From: Emmonsiellopsis sp. PD_33
Lineage: Eukaryota; Ascomycota; Eurotiomycetes; Onygenales; Ajellomycetaceae
NCBI GenBank assembly: GCA_032988165.1
Contig: JANTQF010000101.1
Span: 46,783-110,782, forward strand
Reading direction: 5' to 3'
DNA length: 64,000 nucleotides
Numbering within the stretch: the first letter of the stretch is position 1; the number at the start of each line of letters is the position of its first letter. Both the position numbers and the translations under genes were made by a program. Under the pieces are notes generated by a model, which saw only the letters and a program-made list of their open reading frames with translations, had not been told where the DNA came from and did not search any database. Shown one piece after another: positions 21,720 to 32,674 of the stretch.

Positions 21720-22638
21720 AGCTGGTGGTGCGCTTTTTTCGGGTGGGGGGCGGAGAGGATGTTTTTGATGTTCTTTGACGGATGAAGGGAGTGAGGCGGA
21801 ACGCGGGCCCTAAGGAGGGGGTTTTGGGATGTGAAATGGGGGGTAGGGCGGTTGTTTGGCGGGGAGAGAGAGATTGAAGCGAGGGTGATAAAAAAGTTGA
21901 AGTCGCGATAAAGCAAAAGCTGACGGGAGACAAATCATGTGATTTGATATCCGCTGGTCACATGACTTGCCCCTTTTCTGGCGACGACAACCTTGAAACG
22001 ACCAACCTCATCCCAAGAGACAACAATGACAGAAAATAGAGAAGAAGTCGAATAGATCCCATATGGCGGCTAAACACGTCATTGTGGTTCATTTTCCTAC
22101 CAGTAAGACAGTTTATATTCCGCATCTACGCATCACACGCTGATTAGTATCCTAGAGCACGACCGGGTGCAGCTACAATTCGCAATATTTTGGAGATAGA
22201 AATTGCCATTGATCGATGTGCCCTTCTCTGCGGTGGACGGAGCATCGCGTTGTTGGTTCTAATTTCCCCAGGGGATTCGTCCAAGGGATGGATGTGCCTG
22301 CCATGGGGTCCGACTCCGGCCTGCCCTTGCTCTGGGCGGCGGTGGCGTTTATTTACATTGTTTTGATCTTCTTCTTCTGCTGCTTTTCAAGCGTCTCATT
22401 TCATATTATGTGTCAATAAACGCTCGCAAGTGGTGTTTATTTTCAGACTTTGCTTCACTATTTTTCCTTACATCGATGTGCGTCATTTCTATCTCTATCT
22501 TGGCTCTCACCGCGAGAAACAAACACATTACAACCAAGTTGGTTCCAGGATTCCTTCAAGTTTGACTACCGTGTCCTTTACCCAAACAATTATCCGAGAC
22601 ACTCCCTTTTACCATAGCTACAACAAACCTTTTTGACT
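21720..22638. promoter_or_regulatory. Divergent region RPB12 / serine-rich orphan gene
   Basis: A 919-bp spacer. Near RPB12 it contains TCATGTGA (21935-21942, inside a CAAATCA-TG-TGATTTG hairpin) and TCACATGA (21958-21965), an inverted pair of E-box-like motifs. The right half is pyrimidine-rich (for example around 22365-22400) and probably includes a long 5' leader of the gene starting at 22639. No coding frame with content is present. Confidence 0.45.
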
Positions 22639-24539
22639 ATGGGTATTCCACCATATCCCTCGTCTATGGGTCCTTGCCCAGCAACCTCACCTACCTCTGA
22701 CTATCATCCGACATACTCGTCTAGCAGTCTACGTGCACCAGCTTGGAACCATAATCGTCATTCGCGGTATTACAGGAACCCCTACTTTCAAGGCTACTAT
22801 CCGCGGCGTTCAGAATGGCAGCACAAAGTTCGTCCAGCAAAGCAGCAGTCCAACTGGAACGTCCGTTCCCACAAACGTCCTCAATTGCGTCCTTCCAGTA
22901 GCTCCGGTAGCAGCAATGATCAGTCCGGAGCATATATTGCTGCCAATATGCATCCGATCGGAGAAAACCACCCGTCTAGCTCGATTCCGCAATTGGTAAC
23001 GCCGAATACAACTAGTGGAAAGACATTTACTGAGATCATGAATCGTGCATACGATCTCAAAAAATCCCCCCTTTGCCTAGGGAAAAAATTAGGTGCTTCC
23101 GCGACTGTTCCTCAGTCGCCATGGCTTCTTCGGAATCCATTTAATCCCTTTGGTTCTGATTTAAGCAGCACAACGGGGTCATCCTCTTCGTCATCTAACC
23201 AGTCCGGGAAATTCACCACACTAGCCGGGCGTTTACAGCAACCGTATCCCAGTGGGGAGCGGAACGAGCCTATGCCCAACCCTATCTTGGATAGTCGAGA
23301 TCACAAGAATATGGCCTGGAAGAAAAACAAGTCCGATTCTGTGACTGTTGCGTTCGGTTTGACCGATGACGCTGTGTTGACTGAGTCGGAACAGTTTTCG
23401 CAACTCCTGCAAATTATCAAGCTACATAACCAGCAATCCAAAGATCTGACGGAACTTGTTTCTAAATATATGGATCGTGCTTCAGGTCGCTCCAAGGGTA
23501 TTAGTTCACGGGTTGTTAACGTCGGTAAATTCTCTACTAAACCGCTCCGCCGCAGAAATCAGAACTCGGATGGGAATCTCAAGGTTGCCTCACTCCCAGG
23601 TGGAGGTGACAGCCCAGACCCACCTCGTGATCACCAAATCCCATTCAAAGGGCATATGATAGACCGCGTTGACACTGGTGAGGGAGCCGAGCGTCAGAAT
23701 ATCAGTGTTGGAGAGCAGGATGTGAATAAACTAGACCCAGCTACTACTGGAGAAGCTACTATCCGTGATGACCAAGGTTAGCTAATTCGTGCTACTTATT
23801 AGCGAACTGAAGAGCTAACATCAGACGTCTACCGTCAGCGCCAGATATCGCCCATCCCAATGATTCGCCCCCGGCGGCACCCCAGAACCGAGGTGCTAAT
23901 TTTTTCGCATTTCCAGTCCACGGTCTCCCGGATCCCCCGATTTTGAGAATGGAAGAATCTACCTTTTATCCTGGCCAGGATTGTGAGAATGGCATTTCGA
24001 GAAAACGGTCAAGGGGAAATATTGATGCCCTCGATCTGAAATATCCAGTGGGAGACCTAGAGTGTGATATCTTTCTCCCTGCTCATAACCATCCTGCGTG
24101 CCAGGACGGTCGTGCCAAGCGACTCAAACTTGAGAATTCCCCATATTCAGATCGGCAGGAGTGCCAGGTATGTGGAGGGCGTTACTTGCCCCCATCTTTT
24201 TCGTCTTCTGGAAGTACCTCTTCGACATCTAGCGAAACGCACTCTGGAGCGTCAAACTTTTGCGCGTACAATAAGCATTGGGCCCCAATCCCGTCAGAGA
24301 GACATGTACCCCAGCAAAACGGCCCGCATCCTTGGTGTCACTGCGAACCACGCTGTGGATGTACACCGAAATGCTACTGCGGTCGAGATTCTTCACAAGG
24401 CTCTGTGGAAGAGAAATACAAAGTTAAGACGGAAAGCATTCTCACGCCTTCTGGACAACCCCTCGGATTTTCGGCTCGCTCCAATGTTCATAGCATAATT
24501 CTGAACAATCATTCCGGCTCTCCAACCCAAAATGCCTAG
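22639..24539 (+). CDS. Serine-rich protein of unknown function with a C-terminal Cys cluster
   Basis: I do not recognise this gene. Exon 1 (22639-23776) and exon 2 (23839-24539) are joined by a 62-nt intron with GTTAGC donor, GCTAAC branch and GTCAG acceptor, giving 612 residues. The N-terminal third is rich in Ser, Pro, Tyr, Asn and Arg (SSMGPCPATSP, then HSRYYRNPYFQGYYPRR). A predicted helix lies at about 235-275 (LTESEQFSQLLQIIKLHNQ). Basic stretches (KPLRRRNQN; RKRSRGN; AKRLKLEN) could be nuclear localisation signals. Near the C-terminus there are two cysteine motifs, CQVCGGRY and, about 55 residues later, CHCEPRCGCTPKCYCGR, which could bind metal. The most likely nature is a nuclear regulatory protein restricted to a fungal lineage. 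The exon joining is inferred from frame and signals, not from homology. Confidence 0.65.
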
Positions 24540-25418
24540 CTGGAATCGCCTCAGGAGAAGCTATCCACACTACTATCCCTCAATGCAACTTTTGCAAACT
24601 TTTCTAGGCTTAGGGGTAACCGATTACCGCTTTTTTTACTTGAAGCTCTTTTCACGATAAACGATTTGGCATTCTAGTTTGGTTTCAGTCTATGGGGTTC
24701 TTTTGATAGACGAGTATTTCTGTTGGCCCATTGTTTTCCCGGGCGATGCCTCTTTTCAAAAAGTAGTTTCATGATTGGGTTCTCTATTCTATGGGTACGG
24801 CTAATTCTTATACCGATCAGCGTGAGGGTTGGCTTGCTTCCCCGTTGACACACTCATGACGAGGACATTCTTCACTCCTTCGATATCCTTACTCTGACTT
24901 CGCAATCAGATTTTATAGTTTATTCTCTCGTTTAGGAAAATAAAGATTGCTTGTTTGGACAGTTGTAACTAGTAGTTTTTAGGGCTCCGTCGTATATCCT
25001 GCACAAAAGTCCTAGTATGGGCGAATGGCATAGACCATGCTTAGCTGCAGTAAAGGCCGAGTGCTGAAACCATCTCAAAATTTCGACAGGCTAGTAGTTA
25101 CGGAACTGGTCGACCATACGAGATTTCTTCCCAGGGTTGTTCTCCGAATCCATGGCGGTGAGTTAGGGGACCAGGAGGTTTGCACATTCGGAGAATCCAT
25201 GTCTAATAGATTTGGTCTTTATAGGTCTTAGAATCCAACGCGCTGGCTACTGTAAGCTGCTCCTTCTATGGTATAAACGATATGCAGCTAAATAAAGACG
25301 AAAGACAACGAAGCAGGTATATATATTGCACTAAAAAAGATCAAAGAAAAATAGTTGCCGGGAACCCATAACGGGAGATGGGATAAGTTCTATCAATCAA
25401 TCAATCCAATTCTAAACT
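24540..25418. other. Convergent intergenic region (orphan gene / NAR1)
   Basis: 879 bp, AT-rich with long T runs, between two 3' ends. Small frames only. I see no gene or RNA. Confidence 0.45.
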
Positions 25419-27412
25419 CTACCACCCACCACCAATCTTCCCCGCAAGCTCGGCAACACGGGCGGTATCTCCTACCCCACCCGCATCCTTCGCCTTATTC
25501 TTACCTACATCACTCTCCACTTTGCGGAACGTGGTGTAGACCAGTTTGTCAAGGGGGATATTGGTGCTGTGCGACCAGTGGGATAATATTTGATCGATAG
25601 AATGATATTGATCCTGCTGACCGTCTTGCATCCGTGGACTCGAAGAAGGGTTGAATTGGTCGTTCGGCGCGGAATCAGACTCTGAGTCTGAATCCGCTGA
25701 GAAGTAAGCCTCGTCGACTCGAGCTATCCAGGACCGTTGTTCGTGTGGGGTGGGTTTCTGAGAAGTTTGTTCCTGTTGTGGTATCGATGGCGATGATGCC
25801 GGGTCGACAGCTGCTGCTGCTGGCGGGACGTTTATCTCTCGCGCATCCTCGACCCGTATTTGTCCACCGCCATTCGTGCATCCGCCGGGACATGCCATTA
25901 CTTCAATATATGCGTAATCTGTAGCGGATCCGGTTGCGGATGCGCTAGCGTTATTGCCTACCCTACGGCCTATTGTGGGTTTGGCTCCGGGTAGTCGTGA
26001 GGTGCGGGCAGGCTTAAGTTTGCGGACTAGGTTTTGGATGTTGCGGAAACCGTAGTAGCGGGCCGCTTTTATAATCGTCTCCCCTGAGGTTGATGTTAGA
26101 GTGTATTCTATCACGTCTGAATTGCGACCTCGCTGGGTTTGGATAAGGCTGCCTGGGTTCTGTGATTGATAGGTAGTGAGAAGGTGGTGTAAATAACCGC
26201 CTGAGGTCCCTGCGGAGGAAGATTGGTTCGGTATTTGCGATTGAGGGAAGAGGAACGATGTGAGATAATCGTCAGGGAACGGAGGCGAGTAGGATGGAGA
26301 TAGTGGCTTCAGGGGGAGATTTTTGAGAGAGATATTTCGAGAGGTGGCTAGCATGAGGAGTTCGCGGGAAGTGATGACACAATCAACGTCCCGTACGGGT
26401 GAGTGTGCATCAGGTGAATCCGGCCGGTCTAGCATTGACGAAGAACTTTGCCACGAGGCATCTGTTAGTTCTTGTCGACTGGCCTCTAGCTTTTTGTCAA
26501 AACAGGGCATTATTGCCAGATGCCATATTTGAGACGGCGAGATGTTTAGCTTCTTGCTCAGCACGGTTTTCAGAAAGGTGCCTGTGAGAGCTTGGGGAGA
26601 TTTGAGACGTGACATGTGGGGTAGGACGTGTGGGTGTGTTTTCTCGGCGTAACATATCCATCCCGGGCAAACAGATGATAGAATGGGGCGCTTGGGAACA
26701 GCAAATTCCTTGGAATCAGAAGTACTCTGGGGATTATCCAGAGATTCCGCCACTTCGGCTGTGCTGAGCTCCAGGCAGACTTCACGCATCACGTTTGTGT
26801 CAACCACCCAGGTGAATCCATTTCCATGCTGTCCACCGGCCCTTAGCCCCTGAGGCCCGCTCAGGAATTGTTCGATCATATGTCCCGCCTCGCGCTCTGA
26901 TATGCCATAAGTTGCGGCCAGGCTTGCTCTGACCTGAGGGCTAACGCTCGCAACAAATATCCTTCCATCTTCTGCTCCATTCTGTTGTCCTGCAACCGAA
27001 GTGCCTATACCCCCCTCGTTTCGAGATTTATTCAAGTTGCCGACTTTTAATTCGGGGAACGAATCCAACGTGTTGAGCACTTCGGCGTGCGACTGGAGCG
27101 ACACCAAAACCGCTTCAGCCGACGTAACACATCCTGAGCATGCCAAACAATCTGTCAAGGATATCTGAGCGGGAGGAAGGTTTTCGGGCTCTACTTTGTC
27201 TTCGGTCGTGACTTCGTATGCGTTCTGTTGCCACCGATAGCGTGTTAGCGAATGGTCGATTTCGTAATTCTGCGGCAAGGCTGTTAAAGGGTCCATGTTC
27301 TTACCTCTTCTTTCTGACTATCCTTCTTTGGCAGGGTTTCAATGGGCTTTATACAGGCGACGCCAGGTGAGATAAAGTCATTCAGGTCATCAGCAGAGAG
27401 AATCGCGCTCAT
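25419..27412 (-). CDS. NAR1: Cytosolic Fe-S cluster assembly factor NAR1
   Basis: Exon 1 is 27412-27305 and exon 2 27224-25419, with an 80-nt intron that has a GCTAAC branch and CAACAG acceptor; 637 residues. The product is an [FeFe]-hydrogenase-like protein of the cytosolic iron-sulphur assembly pathway, linking the Nbp35-Cfd1 scaffold to the Cia1 targeting complex. The N-terminal cluster ligands are C20 (SPGVACIKP) and C62-C65-C68 (DCLACSGC), the same layout as yeast C20/C59/C62/C65. The C-terminal cluster ligands are in SVCPGWICYAEK, MPCFDKK and VMACPGGCTNGGGQI. Long Ser/Pro/Asp-rich insertions (for example DSDSESDSAPNDQ) make it larger than yeast Nar1 (491). It ends in G-G-W, a terminal aromatic that recalls CIA-targeting tails but does not match them exactly. 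It is divergent from the PARG-like gene. Confidence 0.95.
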
Positions 27413-27896
27413 GGCGACTAGGGCGCCAGAACAGGGATTCTGAGGTAGATGTCGAGGCGTTTAGCCGGATCAATAAGGATTAATGACGGCCGATATCAGT
27501 GGATTTACTCGTAAATGCAGAAGAATAAGCCAGAAGAGTAATATATAGCCGCGGGTTGGGAGAAAAGAACTGCGCCGTGGACAATGAGTCGTCGACGCCG
27601 ATATCGTTACCCCGCTGAGTAATCCGCTCTGTTCTGGTGGCGCAAGAAAAAAAGCGGCAGCTACCCCACACTAAACCCGATCTGGCCTCACCGCCTAGAT
27701 AAGGGCTTGTTTTCTGCCGGCAGAATCCTTATCGCCCACCGCCTTGAGGCTGAAGCCATCGATTCCAGGTCACCATCTTCTTCGTATTCCAGTGGGTTTG
27801 TTGTTTACATTCCAATCGTCTTGTCTGTTTAACGGGGAGGTGTACGACCAGTCCTCTCTGTTAACATATCTGTCTCATTGCAGTAACCTGCCCAGA
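27413..27896. promoter_or_regulatory. Divergent promoter region NAR1 / PARG-like gene
   Basis: 484 bp. The right half stays open in the frame of the PARG-like gene from about 27744 but begins without an ATG, so it is read here as 5' leader. A CTGCCGGCAG palindrome occurs at about 27715-27724. No other gene. Confidence 0.4.
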
Positions 27897-29036
27897 ATGG
27901 CCGATTCCCCCGGTCGCAAACTGGTGCAAACCGTGCTCAACCTCCGTTCAGAGCGGCCCGAGGACATCGGAGACTCGCGCTCGCCATATTTTGTGCGTCG
28001 CCCGGAAAGCAACACTACAGCACCAGCTTTGCCAGGAAACCAATCCCAAGACCAAATGGAGGACATACAACCCTCCGCCCCGTCATTCCAATCGCAGGAA
28101 TCCGGCATGAGTACCATCAGCACCACTACAGGCTTCACCAACGACAGCCGGAATAGCCAGCTCGCAGTCCATTACCGTCACCAAAATCTCGCCTCTGTAG
28201 CTGCTGAAACAACCGCTTTGCTCCCGAACATCCTTGCTACCGCACCGCATGCCCCTCCAAACGGATATCTATACGCACCTCCAAGACCCCCGCGTCTCGT
28301 TCAAAAATTCTGCCCAGGCTTCCCTAAAACAGCCATCCGAATCCACGATGCAGACACCTACGACACCGCGATTGGGCTAGCCGAATGCGCCAAATTCATC
28401 ACTGTCCGCGATAAGAAGCCGGTATGCGTACTGAACATGGCCAACGCATACAATGCGGGCGGGGGATGGAAGCGTGGGGCTCTCGCGCAGGAAGAAGCGC
28501 TGTGTTACCGAAGCAGCCTCAGCTTCACGCTGAAACTGCGCTATTATCCGATCCCGGAAACTGGCGCCATATATTCCCCGACGGTTCTGGTGATTCGCGC
28601 AAATATGAATGAGGGTGGGCACAAGCTGCTGGATCTGTCACGGCCGGAGAAACTGCCTGTGGTTAGTGTGATTAGTGTGGCAGCGTTGTGTATGCCGGAT
28701 GTAGCAGCGAGGAGTGTGGAGGGAGTGGGAGCTAGAGAGGTCTTTAAGAACACAGAAGATCGCGAGATTACGAAGGAAAAGATGCGTGTGATCTTGCGAA
28801 CCGCGGCTGTCAATCAACATCGAAGATTAGTGCTTGGTGCCTTGGGCTGTGGGGCGTTTCAGAATCCGAAAGAAGAAGTTGCGGATTGTTGGGCTGAGGT
28901 CTTTCAGGAGCGGGAGTTCAGTGGGGGGTGGTGGGAGAGTGTGATTTTTGCGGTGATGGATGATCGTGGTGAGGGGGAGGATGGGGATGGGAATTTCGGC
29001 GTGTTTTATCGACGCCTGAATGGGATGATGGTTTAG
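27897..29036 (+). CDS. Microbial-type PARG-like macrodomain protein (DUF2263/TIGR02452 family)
   Basis: Single exon, 379 residues. The central and C-terminal part matches the bacterial/fungal poly(ADP-ribose) glycohydrolase-like family. Signature loop: NAYNAGGGWKRGALAQEE, with glycines 188-190 and the catalytic-type Q198-E199-E200. Then come AVVNQ-type and LGALGCGAFQNPKEEVA near 330-345, and IFAVMDD before the C-terminus. Family members remove poly(ADP-ribose) by an exo-mode macrodomain fold. The first ~120 residues are Ser/Pro/Gln-rich and likely disordered. The chosen ATG (27897) is the first in this frame; the open frame continues upstream without ATG. The enzyme activity is inferred from the GGG-x6-7-QEE signature. 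It sits head-to-head with NAR1 and tail-to-tail with a DNA glycosylase, which fits a DNA-damage setting but may be chance. Confidence 0.85.
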   Translation: MADSPGRKLVQTVLNLRSERPEDIGDSRSPYFVRRPESNTTAPALPGNQSQDQMEDIQPSAPSFQSQESGMSTISTTTGFTNDSRNSQLAVHYRHQNLASVAAETTALLPNILATAPHAPPNGYLYAPPRPPRLVQKFCPGFPKTAIRIHDADTYDTAIGLAECAKFITVRDKKPVCVLNMANAYNAGGGWKRGALAQEEALCYRSSLSFTLKLRYYPIPETGAIYSPTVLVIRANMNEGGHKLLDLSRPEKLPVVSVISVAALCMPDVAARSVEGVGAREVFKNTEDREITKEKMRVILRTAAVNQHRRLVLGALGCGAFQNPKEEVADCWAEVFQEREFSGGWWESVIFAVMDDRGEGEDGDGNFGVFYRRLNGMMV

Positions 29037-29235
29037 CCTGGTGCTTTGGTGGATAGATACCCTTTATGCGTTTCGAGAGATTATTGAGAGCTTGCTTATG
29101 AAGAGCAATCATGTCCGATGATGATTAGAAAACACGATGATACCCGGGTGGAGGTAGATTGGGGTACCCCTTTTCATCACCAAGTAATGTTTGCTCGCTG
29201 ATACGTACATACAAAACCCAAATACAACACCATAT

Positions 29236-30502
29236 TTACTTTCCTGCCTTTGCGGATCTACCCCGTCTGAGAGGGGTGCTTGACTCTTTCAAATCAGTTG
29301 TCTTGGCCCTCTTGCCAGCGGGGGTTTCCGACTTCACCTCCTTTTTAGCCGGCTTAGCCTCAGCTTTTCTCTTCGTGCCCTTGGCCTTGGGAGTCTCGTC
29401 CTGTTCATCCTTTACTTTCGGTTCCGCTTTGGCCTTCTTGGTTGTGGCTCTTTTGGGCGCAGCAGGCTCATCTTCCTCTCCACTCTCTTCGTCCTTGATT
29501 TCCTTTTTCGCCCGTCCTCTCTTTTTAGGGGTTTCCTCTCCTGCCTCTTCATCGCCCACATCTCCTGCAACGGGGCCAGTCTTTTTCTGCACGGCGGGTA
29601 CAACAGCACTCGTCCGGCCGCCAACGGTAACGAAAACGATCTTGTCGCCATTCGGCAGGGTCTGGGGGTGGTTCTTTTTGCCCTTACTCCACCGATGGTT
29701 GAAGAGCCAGTCGTCCGGGAATTGGTCCGAGTTTCCTAGAAGATCAACGGACGTAGAACAGACATAATGGATTGAGGAGTGCAGCTGCTTGATTTGATTC
29801 GGTTGAAGGGTGTTGCTGTATTGCTCTGGGTGGATTTTCGCATGGTACAACACTTCATCCCTAGAATTAAGTTAGCCCAACATTTTGAAGGAAGTAAGTG
29901 GTGACTAACCCCATCCAATTTCCGAGTCCGCTGATATTGGCTTGGTCAAGCAGCAATGCCTTTATGGGAACTCTTTTGCTCCCCAACTTCTTTGTCAGCC
30001 AATCCACCGATACGGTATCCTTGTCCAAAACAGGATCCGGTCCGTTCTCTTTGAGCGGTGTATGCTTCCTAATATCCGCCCCAGGGCAATCAACCAACCG
30101 CACACGTCCAAGTCTCCGTGCATCCACAAAGGCAGCTTCAGTTTTAGCAGCGTCATCCATCTCAAGCATAAATTTCCAGAATTTCGGCGGCCAAGGTTCA
30201 TTTTCCTGAGCCGGAGATCGATAGTAGTGCGTATCCGCATCCTTTATCTTCAGCCAGCCAGTCATGCCAAAGTGCATAACTGGATGTGGCGGGGAAGACA
30301 TGATCATCCAGAAATATTTCCCTTGCTGCCCTGCATCCGCTACCGTTTTCCCTTGTATGTTCTTCTGGAACTCTGCCGCTGTCGTGCCTGCTTTGCCGAA
30401 GACGATAGGGTCATCTTGGACGTGGACTTTGGTAATGGTTTTGCCCACGAGGTATTTGCGGATAAAGTGGACAATTCGTGCAATTTCGGAGAGCTCAGGC
30501 AT
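29236..30502 (-). CDS. Formamidopyrimidine-DNA glycosylase family protein (zincless, with basic tail)
   Basis: Exons 30502-29910 and 29860-29236 (49-nt intron) encode 405 residues. The start M-P-E-L-S-E supplies the catalytic P2 (Schiff base) and E3 of the Fpg/Nei family. Other family features: GKTITKVHV, GQQGKYFW, VMHFGMTGWLKI, FVDARRLGRVRL, the helix-two-turn-helix LLLDQANISGLGNWMGDEVLYHAKIHPEQ (quoted in part) and a HHRWSKGKK-like region in place of a zinc finger (no CxxC pair is present). Plant and fungal Fpg homologues also lack the zinc finger and use a zincless loop. The last ~110 residues are a Lys/Glu/Ala-rich tail (KKRGRAKKEIKDEE, TTKKAKAEPK) that probably binds DNA or chromatin and contains nuclear-localisation-like runs. 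The expected role is base-excision repair of oxidised purines. Confidence 0.9.
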
Positions 30503-31431
30503 GATGGCTCTGGTACAGGGGGTGCAGCGTACGTTCCCGATCGAGTGACACAGGTAGTAGCGTGACGAACAATGCCTCAATTCTTCCACTGAAAGTGAAA
30601 CAGTCCACTACCAGAATCGGGCGAAATGAAGGTCAGAAAGTTAGATATCGCGAATTCCCAACGTTCAATGGTTTCGATGGCTGCAATATGTACGAGGCTC
30701 CGTAGGAGGATTGTCAATGGCGGACAGCTTCTTGAACAATGCTGACGGATCAAGGGAAGATTATAGGGAAAAGGATAAGCACAGTCTAAAGACGAGGTGG
30801 CCAGAGTCAAATTAGCAAGATGGTTTGGAGATCTGGTGTTGTGCTCGTGTTTTGGTCGCCGAAGCCAGACTGGAGAGAGCTGTCATTGGAAGGGCGAAGC
30901 TAGCCAGCAGTTATTAGTCATCTATGGTCCGCCAAACAATCATCGTTTGAGTCGTGGGTAATTGTAGAATGCTGATATGTCTGGTTTCTGTGCATTTTCC
31001 ATGGCATTCCACAGCTGCAGATAAATTCGGCGGACGGTGAGGATTGGCGAGTTGGATTTCTTGAAGTCGTGAGGCGCGTTCCGGGGACACGCAGTCATGT
31101 GATCTGACGTCTGATTTTGAACCTCAAATCAACTTCTTTCGTCCAAATTAATTCCAAGTACACGTTTTGATGCAACTTCTCCATTCTGCAGGTGTTTTTA
31201 GCTTGCGAATTCTATATATTCCATTATTCCTGACCTCCCGTGACTCGCGAAATTTTGGTGTATTGGGACTGGATCAAATTCAATGATATAATTCCCCTGC
31301 AAATTGTGCCTGATACCGTTAATACCCAGCCAGCTTCGGCTCCAAGCTGTTCAAACAAGCCCATCCTGGCTTGGTTTTGGGTCAAGCTGTCTGCATCAGA
31401 CAAAAAGCCGGCCGCACCGGCTACAGGGGAA
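30503..31431. promoter_or_regulatory. Divergent region DNA glycosylase / MIX23
   Basis: 929 bp. TCATGTGA at 31095-31102 is the only motif that stands out. The frame of MIX23 exon 1 is open upstream to about 31240, but without an ATG before 31432. No other gene is visible. Confidence 0.4.
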
Positions 31432-32119
31432 ATGTCCAAGCCCTCCGCTCAGCCAACGTTGACGCCGCAATTCTGTTTCAACCAGAGAGCTCTTCGAGGT
31501 AGCTTTCCATCATCCAATCCCCATGTTTATTCTACGTTACATAGGCCTGCCCCGCCCAATCAGATAAATGCTAACTATGATTTTTCCCTATGGGATTCCA
31601 GATTTCCTCCGCATTTCCCGTTCCACCATCGACGACTCCATTACCCAGAATCTCAATGCCCTCATCACCCCAGCACAAGAGGGTTTCGACCCCTCGATGA
31701 CCATCGCGCGACAGACGGAATATCCAGTAAGGGGCCAAATAGAACCTGCGCGATGCCGTTCATTTCAAGACAAAGTCCTATTCCCCTCGTGGCAAACCCG
31801 ATCCGACGTATTGAATTATTGCGCTGGGGTGGCGACGAGTCCTGACCCGGATGATCCCGACCTTGTTCTGCGCCAGGGCGAGTCTATAAAGGACAGGGAA
31901 AGGGTGGTGGATGAGCGGTTAGATCCGTACTCGGCAAGATTTTTCCCAAGGGAGCCGAGGACAGAGTCCCTGGCTATGCTGTTGCGGAACGAGAGGGGGG
32001 TAGAACAGATTATCCGTTCGAGGACGTGGGGACTTGTTACGGAGCGCTGCGGTGGTCCAATTGAGGGATGGGAGGAGGCATTGAACCGTTGGCGGGAAGG
32101 ACAAGATCAAAAGCGGTGA
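31432..32119 (+). CDS. MIX23: MIX23 (CCDC58 / caffeine-induced death protein Cid2 family)
   Basis: Exons 31432-31498 and 31602-32119, with a 103-nt intron (GCTAAC branch, TTCCAG acceptor), give 194 residues. After the join the protein reads FCFNQRALRDFLRISRSTIDD, the conserved opening of the family (Cys, then an R-x-ID-D helix). Four cysteines fall at the family positions: C15, then ARC, NYC and, near the end, TERC. The C-terminal helix GVEQIIRSRTWGLVTERC aligns with human CCDC58 (VVNDRSWKVFNERC). MIX23 is an intermembrane-space protein linked to the mitochondrial import-stress programme. The S/P-rich N-terminus is short and has no cleavable presequence, as expected for this import route. A DPDDPDL-containing loop is an insertion relative to the human protein. 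Confidence 0.85.
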
Positions 32120-32674
32120 TGCTTTCTGTCCATCTCGACGGCCAGTTTCTATATAGAACCCCCGTTCGGATGTTCCAGCAGTGCCGAAGCTCTGAAAACT
32201 GTTTTGGATTTAGGGGTTGGGGGTGCCCCCGCCCTCCCGTCGAAAAAGTGACAGGGCAATGTCCATGAGAGATGTTGCGTGTAAAATAGTTCCCAATATA
32301 TTTATACCAAGGGAAAAAAATCCCACTCTAAAATTAGTAATGCAATCAGTCAAAAACACCCCCCGACCAAACGGCCATATACATCGGCAAGCAGCGCTAA
32401 CATGAGTTGGCTATCGCCGGCCTACTATCTGCCTTCATACATGCCAACAACTAGCAAATAACCAGCCGTCAAGCCCCTTCTCTGCGCCGTCTGGGCCGGG
32501 CTTAGTCATCGCGGCTATTGGCCCTCCACGTGACCGCGGCCGGCTACCGTCGGCCACTCCGGCAACCGCGACCTCCACAGCCGAACACTCGGGCAGATAT
32601 GAAGAGCCTCGCTCCCACTTCAGGAGACAATGTCTTCTCAATCGACTTCTCCTCTCCTCTATCCAGCCTGAACC
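32120..32674. promoter_or_regulatory. Intergenic region MIX23 / BCKDH E2
   Basis: 555 bp: the 3' flank of MIX23, then the promoter of the E2 gene with CACGTGAC at 32527-32534 in a GC-rich setting. No gene is present. Confidence 0.4.

Noticed and set aside
27270..27304. A 35-nt intron in NAR1 (acceptor TTGCCGCAG)
   Set aside because: Too short. The acceptor at 27225 gives an 80-nt intron with a GCTAAC branch and joins directly to the conserved N-A-Y-E-V-T-T-E-D-K segment.
27744..27896. N-terminal extension of the PARG-like protein
   Set aside because: The frame is open but has no ATG before 27897, and the extension has no family similarity.
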